DNA of 64,000 nt from positions 35,882 to 99,881 of the forward strand of contig DVOS01000022.1 in assembly GCA_018713435.1 (NCBI GenBank), given 5' to 3'. Each line of letters begins with the position of its first letter. The first letter of the stretch is position 1. The position numbers were made by a program, and so were the translations under genes. Shown one piece after another: positions 16,319-26,062 of the stretch. This DNA comes from Candidatus Merdiplasma excrementigallinarum (lineage in GTDB: Bacteria; Bacillota; Clostridia; Lachnospirales; Lachnospiraceae). The notes under the pieces were generated by a model. It was not told the origin of the DNA and ran no database searches. It saw only the letters and a list, made by a program, of their open reading frames with translations.

Positions 16319-17755
16319 TTAATAGAACCAGTGGTCTCCTATCTGAAGTCCGTGGCCTGCGCTGGTGTTAAAGTACAGCGCGCTGCCTACCGGATTGGAT
16401 CCTGCCAGAGCATCCGCCGCCGCGTCATAGCAGGTGCTGGGGACACCGCTTGCCAGGGCGCTGGCCAGTGTTCCGGAATAAGCCGGCGTAAACTGTCCGC
16501 TCTGATAGATGACTTCGCTGATGGTGTTGGGGAAGGAAGAGCTTGCCACCCGGTTCATCACCACAGCGCCTACCGCTACCATGCCCTCGTAGGGCTGATT
16601 GCCGGCCTCGCAGTAAATCAGGGCTGCCAGCAGATCCAGATCTCCGGAAACAGCGGAAGAAGATTCCGTGCTTTCCGTCTCCGTATATTCCGGCTCGGTG
16701 TATTCCGGCTCGGTGTATTCCGTCTCTGTGTACTCCGGCTCGGTATATTCGGTCTCGGTATAGGTATCATCCTCCACATACTCATCCGCCCCGTCTACGC
16801 TCTCCACATACTCTGTTTCCTCGGTGTAGGTATCATCATAATAGCTGTCATCGTAGGACTCATCGTAAGTGGTGTCATCGTAATAGGTATCGTCATAGGA
16901 CTCATCATAGGTGGTATCATCATAGTAGGTATCGTCGTAGGACTCATCATAGGTGGTGTCATCATAAGACTCCTCGTAATACCCGTCATCATAGGAGGTG
17001 TCGTAAGACTCCTCGTAATACCCGTCGTCATAGGAGGTGTCGTAAGACTCCTCGTAGTATCCGTCGTCATAGGACGTATCGTAGGACTCCTCATAATAGG
17101 TATCATCATAAGAAGTATCTTCCGTATATGTATCCTCTGTCCAGGTTTCCTCCGATCCTGCGGACTCTTCCATGGGAACAGCGGTATCTACCAGCAGCAC
17201 CCGGTTCACATCCTCGGAGGATACATAGGCCGTCCTGTCAGCTCCCAGCTGCACGCCCAGCCAGTGGCCCTCATCGCTGACCACCGCAAATGACTCGCCG
17301 TCGTCCGCTGTGTGAACAATGTCAGCGCAGGCGTCCGGATTGGAGAATACATAGACGTCGTTCCAGGATGTCTCCACCCCGTCGTCTCCGTAGTAATCCG
17401 CCAGTCCCTTGGCCTCTGTTCCGAATACCAGATAGTCATTCTTTATGTAGCCCTGCACATCACCGGAGCGTACCTCTGACCACTCGTCACCCTGGTAGAG
17501 AACCTCCACGGCGCCTCCCCGGTACAGGCATCCCACCACTTCTCCGTCCTCGCTGGCTGCGGAACGGATATTGGCTCCTGTATATACCGTATCGTCATTG
17601 GTCATGGCGATGTTGCTCCAGGCCTCATCTGAACCGCTGCTCATATCAATACTGAAGGCATTGTCGCTGGAAGCCATCGCGGTCATTCCCGCCGTCAGCG
17701 ACAGAGTCATTGCCGCTGCCGTGCAGACTGCCAATCGTCTCATACGTTTCTTCAT
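16319..17755 (-). CDS. Secreted SleB-type cell-wall hydrolase with SH3-like domains and Tyr/Asp/Glu repeat linker
   Basis: Exported 478-aa protein. A Sec signal peptide (residues 1-28, ending AMA) is followed by two bacterial SH3-like segments (about 55-110, VYTGANIRSAASEDGEVVG; about 125-190). Then comes a linker of about 170 residues rich in Tyr, Asp, Glu and Thr, and a C-terminal Hydrolase_2/SleB domain (about 378-478). That domain shows the catalytic-glutamate region LLAALIYCEAGNQPYEG and the tail GLQIGDHWFY. SleB/CwlJ-type domains are lytic transglycosylases acting on peptidoglycan. With no spore gene nearby, vegetative wall remodelling is as likely as germination. A consensus promoter lies 100 bases upstream. 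Confidence 0.88.
   Translation of the reverse strand: MKKRMRRLAVCTAAAMTLSLTAGMTAMASSDNAFSIDMSSGSDEAWSNIAMTNDDTVYTGANIRSAASEDGEVVGCLYRGGAVEVLYQGDEWSEVRSGDVQGYIKNDYLVFGTEAKGLADYYGDDGVETSWNDVYVFSNPDACADIVHTADDGESFAVVSDEGHWLGVQLGADRTAYVSSEDVNRVLLVDTAVPMEESAGSEETWTEDTYTEDTSYDDTYYEESYDTSYDDGYYEESYDTSYDDGYYEESYDTSYDDGYYEESYDDTTYDESYDDTYYDDTTYDESYDDTYYDDTTYDESYDDSYYDDTYTEETEYVESVDGADEYVEDDTYTETEYTEPEYTETEYTEPEYTEPEYTETESTESSSAVSGDLDLLAALIYCEAGNQPYEGMVAVGAVVMNRVASSSFPNTISEVIYQSGQFTPAYSGTLASALASGVPSTCYDAAADALAGSNPVGSALYFNTSAGHGLQIGDHWFY
16676..17116 (-). repeat. In-frame tandem repeats encoding the acidic tyrosine-rich linker
   Basis: Two related 39-base units (protein SYDTSYDDGYYEE and TYDESYDDTYYDD) are each repeated three to four times. 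They are followed by six-residue TEPEYT/TETEYT units. All keep the reading frame, so length variation would change only linker length. Confidence 0.88.
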
Positions 17756-17856
17756 TTCTTACCTCCCGTGTATGAAGTCCATTGCCGCCGTTTTGCGGCA
17801 ATATTTTAAGATTTCTTTTTAATTATTACAAATTTGTTAAATCTTGTTACGGACTT

Positions 17857-17885
17857 ATTGTAATTCATATACGAGAGTTTGTCAA
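17857..17885 (-). promoter_or_regulatory. Promoter of the SleB-type wall hydrolase gene
   Basis: TTGACA (17880-17885), 17-base spacer, TACAAT (17857-17862) on the minus strand. The roughly 95-base leader includes a small hairpin ATTGCCGC/GCGGCAAT shortly before the GGGAGG ribosome site. Confidence 0.8.
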
Positions 17886-17914
17886 GCACTTTCGTTTCGC
17901 TGCCAGAATTCCCC

Positions 17915-18700
17915 TTATCCCCGGCGCTGGCGCCGGGCTTCATACATTAAAACAGCAGAAGCCACCGCCGCGTTCAGAGACTCCACCTGCCCCTCCATGG
18001 GGATCCGGATGCGGCAGTCCGCCAGATCGGCGGTTTCTTCCGTCAGCCCCTGGCTTTCGTTTCCGATCAGAAACGCCGCCGGCTGCCGGTAGTCTGCCTC
18101 GTCGTAGGGCCGGGACCCTTTCAGATGGGCCGCATACAGGCAGATCCCCCGGGATTTCCACTTTTTCAGATCTTCCCGCAGATCCTGGGAATAGAAGAAA
18201 GGCATCCGGTAGATGGAACCCATGGTGGAGCGAATCACCTTGGGATTATACAGGTCTACGCTCTCCCGGCTCAGCAGAACCCCGCTGACGCCGGCCCCCT
18301 CCGCGGTGCGCAGTATGGTTCCCAGATTTCCCGGATCCTGCAGATTTTCCAGCGCCATGCACAGAGGCGCCTCTCCTTTTGCCGGGCTGATCAGATCCTC
18401 CAGGCTGTAATGGAACTGCTTTACCATGCAGATCACGCCCTGAGGCGTTTTCGTATCGGAAACCGCCTGAAACACAGAATCCGATACCAGTTCCCAGGGG
18501 CATCCCTCCAGCAGCTTCTGATGTTTTTCTTCCTTATAAAAAGATTCCGAAACATATACCTGCAGCAGCCTGTCTTTGGGCACCTCCCGGAACATTTTCA
18601 CCCCCTCCACCAGAAACACGTCCTGCCGGCTGCGCTCCCGGGATTTTTTGTTCAGCTGCACAATATTTTTCATCTGACTGTTGGATGCGCTGGTAATCAT
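17915..18700 (-). CDS. TrmH/SpoU family RNA 2'-O-methyltransferase
   Basis: SAM-dependent ribose methyltransferase of 261 aa, with a SPOUT trefoil-knot fold. The N-terminal substrate-binding part (ITSASNSQMKNIVQLNKKSRERSRQDVFLVEG) is the SpoU_sub_bind pattern. The knot domain has ENLQDPGNLGTILRTAEGAG (motif 1), FLIGNESQGL (motif 2) and IPMEGQVESLNAAVASAVLMYE (motif 3). Likely modifies rRNA, possibly tRNA. The track start at 18769 is too long; the ATG at 18700 has AAAGGAGGACTTT directly upstream and begins the family-typical sequence. It follows pfkA on the same strand. Confidence 0.93.
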   Translation of the reverse strand: MITSASNSQMKNIVQLNKKSRERSRQDVFLVEGVKMFREVPKDRLLQVYVSESFYKEEKHQKLLEGCPWELVSDSVFQAVSDTKTPQGVICMVKQFHYSLEDLISPAKGEAPLCMALENLQDPGNLGTILRTAEGAGVSGVLLSRESVDLYNPKVIRSTMGSIYRMPFFYSQDLREDLKKWKSRGICLYAAHLKGSRPYDEADYRQPAAFLIGNESQGLTEETADLADCRIRIPMEGQVESLNAAVASAVLMYEARRQRRG

Positions 18701-18804
18701 AAAGTCCTCCTTTTTCAGCAAAAGAGCCGGAGGCCGGTTCCGCTTTCTGCGGATCCGGACATCCGGCACAATCAGTCTGTCCTGTTTTGCTGCGCTGCTT
18801 TTTA

Positions 18805-19779
18805 TCAGATGCTCAGAGCCTTGCTCACTCTCACCATATACTCCGGAAGGTTCTTCTGCATAGCCAGCGCCTCGTCAATATCAAAATCCATATACTCGCC
18901 GTTGCGGTAGCCCACCACCCGGTTGGTTTTCCCCTGGGCCAGCAGATCCGCGGCATAGGCTCCCATCATGGAAGCATATACTCTGTCTTTGCAGGTGGGA
19001 CTTCCGCCCCGCTGCATGTGTCCCAGAATCGTGGCTCTGGTCTCCACACCGGTGGCTGCCTCGATCCGCCTTGCCATACTGCTGGAATGGCCGATGCCCT
19101 CCGCGTTCACAATGATGTGGTGCTTTTTGCCCCGTTTCCGGTTTTCAATGATATTGTTGATCAGCTTCTGCTCATCATAGTCATACAGTTCCGGCAGAAG
19201 GATATCCTCCGCTCCGTTGGCAATCCCGCACCAGAGGGCGATATAACCGGCGTTTCTTCCCATTACCTCAATGATGCTGCACCGCTCATGGGAAGTGGAG
19301 GTGTCTCTTACCTTGTCAATGGCCTCCATGGCTGTGTTCACAGCGGTGTCAAAGCCAATGGTATATTCTGTGCAGGCGATATCCAGGTCAATGGTTCCCG
19401 GCACGCCGATGGTATTGATGCCGTGGTCCGCCAGCTTCTGGGCTCCCGCAAAAGAGCCGTCGCCGCCGATCACCACCAGCCCTTCAATGCCGTGCTTGCG
19501 GCAGATCTCCGCTCCCTGCCGCTGTCCTTCCTCCGTGCGGAATTCGGCGCAGCGGGCCGTGTACAGGAGAGTGCCTCCCTTTGCAATGGTATCAGACACA
19601 TCTCTGGCTGTCAGATCCACAATCTCCTCGTTCAATAATCCTTTGTATCCCTGATGAATTCCTTTTACGTTCATACCCTGGGAAATTGCCTTGCGCACCA
19701 CCGCCCGGATGGCGGCGTTCATTCCGGGAGCATCCCCGCCGCTGGTCAGTACACCGATTGTCTTAATTTTTGCAGCCAT
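18805..19779 (-). CDS. pfkA: ATP-dependent 6-phosphofructokinase
   Basis: Glycolytic enzyme converting fructose 6-phosphate to the 1,6-bisphosphate; 324 aa, the normal bacterial length. It shows the ATP-site GVLTSGGDAPGMNAAIRAVVR, GGDGSFAGAQKL, and the catalytic PGTIDLDIACTEYTIGFDTAVNT. The Gly in GGDGS favours ATP over pyrophosphate as donor. The start at 19779 (AGGAGGAAAAGAAATG) is chosen over the longer track start. It lies downstream of the alpha/beta-hydrolase gene and dnaE; in many Clostridia dnaE and pfkA are neighbours, which agrees. Confidence 0.95.
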   Translation of the reverse strand: MAAKIKTIGVLTSGGDAPGMNAAIRAVVRKAISQGMNVKGIHQGYKGLLNEEIVDLTARDVSDTIAKGGTLLYTARCAEFRTEEGQRQGAEICRKHGIEGLVVIGGDGSFAGAQKLADHGINTIGVPGTIDLDIACTEYTIGFDTAVNTAMEAIDKVRDTSTSHERCSIIEVMGRNAGYIALWCGIANGAEDILLPELYDYDEQKLINNIIENRKRGKKHHIIVNAEGIGHSSSMARRIEAATGVETRATILGHMQRGGSPTCKDRVYASMMGAYAADLLAQGKTNRVVGYRNGEYMDFDIDEALAMQKNLPEYMVRVSKALSI

Positions 19780-19911
19780 TTCTTTTCCTCCTGTATGTTT
19801 CCCCACAAAGCGGGCAAGCCCGCGTCAATGCACATTATAGGCATTATTTTAATGCATTTTCCTCTGTTTGTAAAGCGAATGGAACAGCCGGAATCCGAAA
19901 TCCTGAAAATT

Positions 19912-21303
19912 TTATCTGTTATTTACGTTCTCTTTACCGGACGCCTGCAGGCTGTCAATCCAGTCCGCGATATCCTGGAGGACCTGTTCCTCCACATGAG
20001 CCGGCGCGTCGTACTCTGTCACATCCCGTTTCCCGGATGACGGCATAAACATATGGTTCAGCCCCTCATAGAGCCGGAAAGATGCCTGCTCTTTTTCTTC
20101 CAGAAGATCCTGCCACATGGCAAAGTCCGTATCGGCATAAACCTGGAAGTCCGCCTCTCCCTGAAGAAACAGCATGGGGACAGCAAGGTTCAGCGCCAGC
20201 TGCGCCCCGTCGATCTGATTCAGGCTGTACCAGTAGGATTCCGGCGCTCCCAGCACGATATCCGTACCGCCCTCTTTGGCCTCTCTGGCCCGGCCGGCTT
20301 CCGCCTCCACCAGTTCCATCTGTTCTTCCACCTCTTCCGCGGAAAGTCCGGCATTCTCCAGCGCGTCCCGGTTCTGGTCGATCATAATGTCTTCCAGCTT
20401 CCTGGGACTGCCCGCCAGGGAAATCATGGCGGATACCCGGGGATTCTCCGCCGCAATCGCCGGCGCCAGCATGCCCCCCAGGCTGTGCCCCAGCACGATG
20501 ATCCGGTTTTCATCCACCAGCCCGCACTCAGCTGCCCAGGCAATGGCAGCCGCCGCGTCCTCCAGCACCTCATCCTGAATGGTCAGATCTGCGGGAGCCG
20601 CCTCCGGGTACTGATAATACCGCTTGTTGTACCGGATGGTGGCGATCCCTCTCTCGGCCAGTCCCAGGGCCAGATCCCGGAAGGGGGCGTTTCCCGCTTC
20701 CCCCACCGTTTCATTCATGTCTGACTGGCCGGATCCCTGGATCAGAATCACCACCGGAGGGTTCTGCGCGTCTTCCGGCAGCGTCAGCCGTCCGTCCAGC
20801 TCATACTCCCCGATGGAAATTTCCTGTTCCTGATATCCCTCTCCGGAGGAAGCTTCCTGGGGAATGTTGTAATAGTTCAGCCAGAGGCCGCTGATCTCCC
20901 CTCCGGTAAAGGTAAACAGAACGTTCAGCCCGCTCTGCTCATACCGAAGGGTCACCTTCACCATATCGCCGGCAGGCCCGCCGCTCTCCTGCACCTCATA
21001 GACGTCCTCATAAGCGCCAAGACCCGCCACCGTCTGCTCCCAGACCGCTTTCATGGTTCCCGCCGGAAGCTGCGCCTTCATCTCCTGAGAAAACAGAGCT
21101 TCCGCCTCCTCAAAGCTTCCCTCCGCCATGGAAACGGCCAGGCTTTCTCCCTGTTCTGCCAGGCTTTCATCGGACAGACTTCCGCTTTGCTCCTCCGTTT
21201 CCGCCTCCCGCGGCGGTTCCTCCGCCCTGACGGCCGCTCCGCTGCCGGCCAGCAGAAGGGCTGCGGCCGCCGCTGCCAGACATCCTTTTTTCAATCCTTT
21301 CAT
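19912..21303 (-). CDS. Secreted alpha/beta hydrolase with DUF3887 domain
   Basis: Exported 463-aa protein with a Sec signal peptide (residues 1-27, ending VRA). An acidic linker is followed by a DUF3887-like domain (about 48-145, SLAVSMAEGSFEEAEALFSQ). The serine-hydrolase domain comes next, with nucleophile elbow GHSLGG, an RYNKRYYQYP region, and a C-terminal histidine in GLNHMFMPSS. This architecture is known in Firmicutes for esterases and acyl hydrolases. It starts three bases after the dnaE stop, and its ribosome site lies within the dnaE end, so the genes are translationally linked. Substrate unknown. Confidence 0.88.
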   Translation of the reverse strand: MKGLKKGCLAAAAAALLLAGSGAAVRAEEPPREAETEEQSGSLSDESLAEQGESLAVSMAEGSFEEAEALFSQEMKAQLPAGTMKAVWEQTVAGLGAYEDVYEVQESGGPAGDMVKVTLRYEQSGLNVLFTFTGGEISGLWLNYYNIPQEASSGEGYQEQEISIGEYELDGRLTLPEDAQNPPVVILIQGSGQSDMNETVGEAGNAPFRDLALGLAERGIATIRYNKRYYQYPEAAPADLTIQDEVLEDAAAAIAWAAECGLVDENRIIVLGHSLGGMLAPAIAAENPRVSAMISLAGSPRKLEDIMIDQNRDALENAGLSAEEVEEQMELVEAEAGRAREAKEGGTDIVLGAPESYWYSLNQIDGAQLALNLAVPMLFLQGEADFQVYADTDFAMWQDLLEEKEQASFRLYEGLNHMFMPSSGKRDVTEYDAPAHVEEQVLQDIADWIDSLQASGKENVNNR

Positions 21304-21306
21304 CTT

Positions 21307-24300
21307 TTAATTTCCTCCCTGCGTTCTGCGCTCTGCTATTTTCACATTCTCTCTTCCAAAGGCCTCCCGGAGCATTCCCAGCAGTTCTCCCGAAGCGTCC
21401 ACGCTGTAGCGGGCTCCCAGGCGTTTCACCGCCTTTGGATTTCTCACATAGATCACCAGCTGATCATTCCCGTCGCTGCCGGCAATCATCTGATACAGCC
21501 TCTGCTCCTGCTTCGCGAACTCCTCCTTTGTCTCAAACTGGATCCACACATCCCGGGGGATTTCCCCGAACGGCAAAATCCGCTCGCAGATCAACTTGCT
21601 GGGCTTGTCGTCCTCCGCGGAAACTCTCCCCTGTACAAATACTTTGGCGTCCTCATTGATCAGATGATGATACCGCTCATAGTCCCTGGGAAATACCAGC
21701 ACCTCCACAGTCCCCAGCAGATCCTCCAGCTGGAAAAAAGCCATGGTCTTATTGGTCTTGGTATACTTCACCGTTTTTCCCTCAATGATGCCTCCGATGG
21801 TGGCTTTCACCCCGTCCGAAATTTTGGAACGTCCCAGCTCTTCATCCAGGGCGAAATCCGAGGACACCGATGTGATATGGTTCCGCCACAGGCTTTCATA
21901 TTCCTCCAGAGGGTGGCCGCTGGCGTAGATGCCCAGCACTTCTTTTTCAAAGGCAAGCAGCTGTCCTTTTTCATACTCGCCCACGTCCGGCATCTGAATC
22001 GTATATTCTTTCTTTTCTTCTTCCCCCATCAGGTCAAACAGAGACATCTGGCCGCTGACGGCCGCCTTTCTCTCCTGGGCCACGCTGTCCATCACCAGCA
22101 CGTAAACCATCATAAGCTGTTTCCGGGTTCCCCCCAGACTGTCCAGGGCGCCGGCCTTGATAAAGCTCTCCACCGTCCGCTTATTTACTTCCTTTCCGGA
22201 AAGCCTCTCCGCAAAGTTCCGCAGATCCGTAAACCGGCCGCCTTTTTTGCGCTCCTCCAGGATCGCCTCGATCACCGGCCTGCCCACGCTCTTGATAGCG
22301 GACAGTCCATAGCGGATTTCCCCGTTTTTCACCGAAAAACCGCTCTCTCCCTCGTTAATGTCCGGGGGCAGGATTTTGATCCCCATCTGGCGGCAGCTCA
22401 TAATATACTCCGCCACCTTTCCCGGGTTATCAATCACGGAAGTCATCAGAGCCGCCATATACTCCACCGGATAGTAATACTTCAGCCAGGCGGTCTGATA
22501 AGCCACCACCGCGTAGGCCGCCGCATGGGACTTATTGAAAGCGTACCGGGCAAAATCGGTCATCTCATCAAAAATCTTGTTGGCCACAGCCTCGCTGATT
22601 CCGTTGGCAATGCACCCGGGAACCCCTTCCGCTTGATTTCCGTAAACAAAATTCTGGCGCTCCTTCGCCATCACCTCCGCCTTTTTCTTGCTCATGGCCC
22701 GGCGCACCAGGTCGCTTCGCCCCAGAGTGTAGCCGCCCAGTTCCCGCACAATCTGCATCACCTGCTCCTGGTAGACAATGCAGCCGTAGGTGGGCTCCAG
22801 AATCGGCTCCAGCTGGGGACAGTCATAGGTAATGGTTTCCGGATGGTTCTTCCCCCGGATATACTGAGGGATAAAGTCCATGGGGCCCGGCCGGTACAGG
22901 GAAATACCCGCGATCACATCCTCCAGGCTCTGGGGCTTCAGTTCCTTCATGAAGCTTTTCATTCCCGCGCTCTCCAGCTGAAAAACTCCGTCGGTCTTTC
23001 CTGTTCCCAGAGAAGCCAGAACCGCTTTATCATCATAATCTATCTGATCCAGGTCGATTGTTTTTCCGCTGCTACGCTCCGCCATGCGGGCCGCGTTCTG
23101 AAGCACGGTCAGGGTCCGCAGTCCCAGAAAGTCCATTTTCAGAAGGCCCAGCTCCTCCAGCGTCGTCATGGTAAACTGGGTGATAATGGTGCCGTCGGAA
23201 GCCCTGGCCAGAGGCACGTATTCGTCCACCGATTTCTGGCTGATCACCACACCGGCGGCGTGCATGGAAGTATGCCGGGGCAGCCCCTCCAGGCGCTTCG
23301 CCATATCGATCAGGGTTTTAATCTGCTCATCCGTCTCATACATGGTCCGCAGCTCCTGGCTCATTTCCAGGGCCCGGTCAATGGTAATATTCAGTTCATT
23401 GGGCACCATTTTGGCGATGGTATCGCACAGTGCGTAGGGCAGATCCATCACCCGTCCCACGTCCCGGATCACGCCCCGGGCTGCCAGGGTACCGAAGGTA
23501 ACAATCTGAACCACCCGGTCTTTTCCGTATTTTTCCACCACATAGTCAATCACTTCCTGCCGGCGTTCAAAGCAGAAGTCCACGTCAATATCCGGCATGG
23601 ATACCCGCTCCGGGTTCAGGAACCGCTCAAACAGCAGGTTGTACCGAATCGGATCCAGTTTGGTAATGCCCAGCGTATAGGCCACCAGGCTGCCGGCCGC
23701 CGACCCTCTTCCGGGTCCCACCATAATATCATGCTCCCTGGCATAGCGGATAAAATCCCATACAATCAGGAAATAATCCACATATCCCATGGTTTTAATC
23801 ACGCCCAGCTCATACTCCAGCCGGTCCGTCAGTTCCTTTGTCACCTGACTGTACCGCATTTCCAGCCCCTGCCGGCAAAGCCGGTTCAGGTATTCCCAGG
23901 CCGTATATCCTTCCGGCACATCGAACCGGGGCAGTTTTGTCACTCCAAACTCGATATCCACATGGCATCTTTCCGCTATTTTGTGGGTGTTTTCCAGGGC
24001 CTGGGGCGCATAGGGAAACAGCTGGGCCATCTCCTGAGGCGTTTTCACATAATACTGGCCCCCTTCGTAGCGCATCCGGTCCTCGTCCGCCAGCTTTTTT
24101 CCGGTCTGGAGGCAGAGGAGAATATCGTGGGCCCCGGCATCTTCCGCATAGGTATAGTGAACGTCGTTGGTGGCCACCAGCTCAATGTTAAGCTCCCGGC
24201 TCATGCGCAGAAGCTGCTGGTTCACCATTTTCTGTTCCGGTATCCCATGATCCTGCAGCTCCAGAAAGAAATTTCCTTTCCCGAAAATTTCCTCATAGCG

Positions 24301-24786
24301 CAGGGCCGCCTCTCTGGCGTCCTCATAGAATCCCCGGGCCAGGTTCCGCTGTACCTCACCCGCCAGACAGGCGCTCAGGGCAATCAGCCCCTCATGGTAT
24401 TCCCGCAGTACCTCCAGATCCACCCGGGGCTTGTAGTAGAAGCCCTCCACGAATCCTTTGGACACGATTTTCATCAGATTGGCATACCCCTGATTATTTT
24501 CCGCCAGCAGCACCAGATGATAGTACCGGTCATCGGAAGTCCCTTTCCCCGCCTCTCTGTCAAACCGGGAGCCGGGAGCCACATAGATCTCACACCCTAA
24601 AATGGGATTGATCCCCGCCGCTTTGGCTGCCCGGTAAAAATCAATCACGCCGTACATCACGCCGTGGTCGGTAATGGCCGCGCTGTCCATCCCCAGCTCC
24701 TTCACTCGGGCTACATATTCTTTGATTTTATTGGATCCGTCCAGGAGGCTGTACTCCGTATGGACGTGCAGATGTGTAAAATTCAC
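21307..24786 (-). CDS. dnaE: DNA polymerase III alpha subunit (DnaE)
   Basis: Replicative or lagging-strand polymerase of 1159 aa. The PHP domain opens FTHLHVHTEYSLLDG with its metal-binding histidines kept. The catalytic core has GPGRGSAAGSLVAY and PDIDVDFCFERR (catalytic aspartates). A helix-hairpin-helix region and the OB fold (KATIGGIIEGKTVKYTKTNK) complete the usual order. The start is GTG with GGGAGGATCAGA before it. In Firmicutes DnaE works beside PolC, and this is the DnaE1-length form. The 1137-aa frame on the opposite strand is a shadow. Confidence 0.97.
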   Translation of the reverse strand: MNFTHLHVHTEYSLLDGSNKIKEYVARVKELGMDSAAITDHGVMYGVIDFYRAAKAAGINPILGCEIYVAPGSRFDREAGKGTSDDRYYHLVLLAENNQGYANLMKIVSKGFVEGFYYKPRVDLEVLREYHEGLIALSACLAGEVQRNLARGFYEDAREAALRYEEIFGKGNFFLELQDHGIPEQKMVNQQLLRMSRELNIELVATNDVHYTYAEDAGAHDILLCLQTGKKLADEDRMRYEGGQYYVKTPQEMAQLFPYAPQALENTHKIAERCHVDIEFGVTKLPRFDVPEGYTAWEYLNRLCRQGLEMRYSQVTKELTDRLEYELGVIKTMGYVDYFLIVWDFIRYAREHDIMVGPGRGSAAGSLVAYTLGITKLDPIRYNLLFERFLNPERVSMPDIDVDFCFERRQEVIDYVVEKYGKDRVVQIVTFGTLAARGVIRDVGRVMDLPYALCDTIAKMVPNELNITIDRALEMSQELRTMYETDEQIKTLIDMAKRLEGLPRHTSMHAAGVVISQKSVDEYVPLARASDGTIITQFTMTTLEELGLLKMDFLGLRTLTVLQNAARMAERSSGKTIDLDQIDYDDKAVLASLGTGKTDGVFQLESAGMKSFMKELKPQSLEDVIAGISLYRPGPMDFIPQYIRGKNHPETITYDCPQLEPILEPTYGCIVYQEQVMQIVRELGGYTLGRSDLVRRAMSKKKAEVMAKERQNFVYGNQAEGVPGCIANGISEAVANKIFDEMTDFARYAFNKSHAAAYAVVAYQTAWLKYYYPVEYMAALMTSVIDNPGKVAEYIMSCRQMGIKILPPDINEGESGFSVKNGEIRYGLSAIKSVGRPVIEAILEERKKGGRFTDLRNFAERLSGKEVNKRTVESFIKAGALDSLGGTRKQLMMVYVLVMDSVAQERKAAVSGQMSLFDLMGEEEKKEYTIQMPDVGEYEKGQLLAFEKEVLGIYASGHPLEEYESLWRNHITSVSSDFALDEELGRSKISDGVKATIGGIIEGKTVKYTKTNKTMAFFQLEDLLGTVEVLVFPRDYERYHHLINEDAKVFVQGRVSAEDDKPSKLICERILPFGEIPRDVWIQFETKEEFAKQEQRLYQMIAGSDGNDQLVIYVRNPKAVKRLGARYSVDASGELLGMLREAFGRENVKIAERRTQGGN

Positions 24787-24811
24787 TCTGATCCTCCCTC
24801 TTCTTTGTATC

Positions 24812-25792
24812 TTACAGTATAAATTCCAGAACTGTCATGTATCCTATGCAGATGACTATGGCGATGAACAGGCAGGGGGTAAAAATCCGCCTCTTTTTCG
24901 GCTGCAAAACAACTTCCGGAATGTCCATCTCCTCCTCTGCTGCCGCTCCCCGGAATACCTGTTTCATATGCTCCCATCTGCCGCTGTGTCCGGCAAGCCA
25001 GCGTATCACCAGAAACGCCAGCGTTCCAAAACCGGCAGCCAGAATCGTATAAAACACATAGCTCATCACCATGGCGCCTCTGGAGATAAACTGCGCCATG
25101 GCCTCCATCTCCTCTGTCATCTGAGGCAGCTCCTGGGTCAGTTCCGTACTCAGTTCTATCCGGGAAGCCAGTTCCAGGGCCAGCACGCTGCTGGAATTAA
25201 TCACCATATGCACCAGCATGGAAGAAAAAAGACTGCCTGTAGCTTCCACCACAAGAGCCATGATCGTCCCCACTATAAACGCGTAGCAGAACTGATTCAG
25301 GTTCAGATGAATCAGGCCGAAGCAAAGTCCGGAGCAGAGCGCCGCTTTGAGAATCCCGGCCCGCCGGTACCCGTGGAAAAAAACGCCCCGGAACATAAAT
25401 TCCTCCGAAAGCGCCGGAAGCAGCGCCATATAAATAAAGTTCATGCCCAGAGAAGCCGTCTGAACCTCTGAAAAAGCAGAGGACACATAATTCGTGACAA
25501 ACAGCATGGAAATCAGATTAATCCACGTTACCACCGGCAGCAGCAGTACGCCCAAAAGCAGCACCATCAGAACTTCCGATACACCGAGCCACCGAATCTG
25601 CAGTTCTCCCAGCATTTCTCCTTTCCCCAGAGCCAGATAAATCAAAACCGGCAGCAGAAAAATCAGCTGACTCACCGCCAGGCTCTGATACAGATCCAGC
25701 ATCAGAAAAAAATCCTGCAGCACAATCGGACTGATTACTGACAGCAGAATCATGGCCAGAAACAGTCTGTTAACACCTTTCGATCTGTTCAT
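24812..25792 (-). CDS. CPBP family intramembrane metalloprotease
   Basis: Polytopic membrane protein of 326 aa with about eight hydrophobic segments. The CPBP/Abi signature is present: SEEFMFRGVFFHGY (EExxxR) near residue 129 and FGLIHLNLNQF (FxxxH) near 162. This group includes CAAX-type prenyl proteases and bacteriocin self-immunity proteins. Which applies here is unknown. It lies 26 bases upstream of dnaE on the same strand. Confidence 0.9.
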   Translation of the reverse strand: MNRSKGVNRLFLAMILLSVISPIVLQDFFLMLDLYQSLAVSQLIFLLPVLIYLALGKGEMLGELQIRWLGVSEVLMVLLLGVLLLPVVTWINLISMLFVTNYVSSAFSEVQTASLGMNFIYMALLPALSEEFMFRGVFFHGYRRAGILKAALCSGLCFGLIHLNLNQFCYAFIVGTIMALVVEATGSLFSSMLVHMVINSSSVLALELASRIELSTELTQELPQMTEEMEAMAQFISRGAMVMSYVFYTILAAGFGTLAFLVIRWLAGHSGRWEHMKQVFRGAAAEEEMDIPEVVLQPKKRRIFTPCLFIAIVICIGYMTVLEFIL

Positions 25793-25965
25793 GAAGTTAA
25801 AACGCTTCCTTTCCCAGAGCTAGCTCCAGGCCGCTCTGTTTTACGTAATAATCACGTATTCTTATCATATCACTTTTGGGAGATTTTAAAAACAAAAATG
25901 TCAAGAAATGAGTATTTTGTCTGTTGTACTCTTATTGAATATAAGAATTTCTATTATCATTATTA

Positions 25966-25995
25966 TTGCATATATGTGTGGAATTATGTTATAAT
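25966..25995 (+). promoter_or_regulatory. Promoter of the small toxin gene
   Basis: TTGCAT (25966-25971) and TATAAT (25990-25995), spacer 18, give a transcript start near 26002 and a leader of about 60 bases. Confidence 0.7.
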
Positions 25996-26062
25996 TTGAC
26001 CGAGCGCCGTGTTACAGGGTGGTTGACCTCTATTCTCCTTAACAAGAGTGGGGGTGATGCAT

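Noticed and set aside
16676-17116. CRISPR-like array from the regular repeats near 17 kb
   Set aside because: The repeats are in frame inside a coding sequence, have no unique spacers, and there are no cas genes.
21187-24600. 1137-aa open frame antisense to dnaE
   Set aside because: It mirrors the dnaE codons, has low-complexity His/Leu/Gln-rich content and no motif. The minus-strand frame is unmistakable DnaE.
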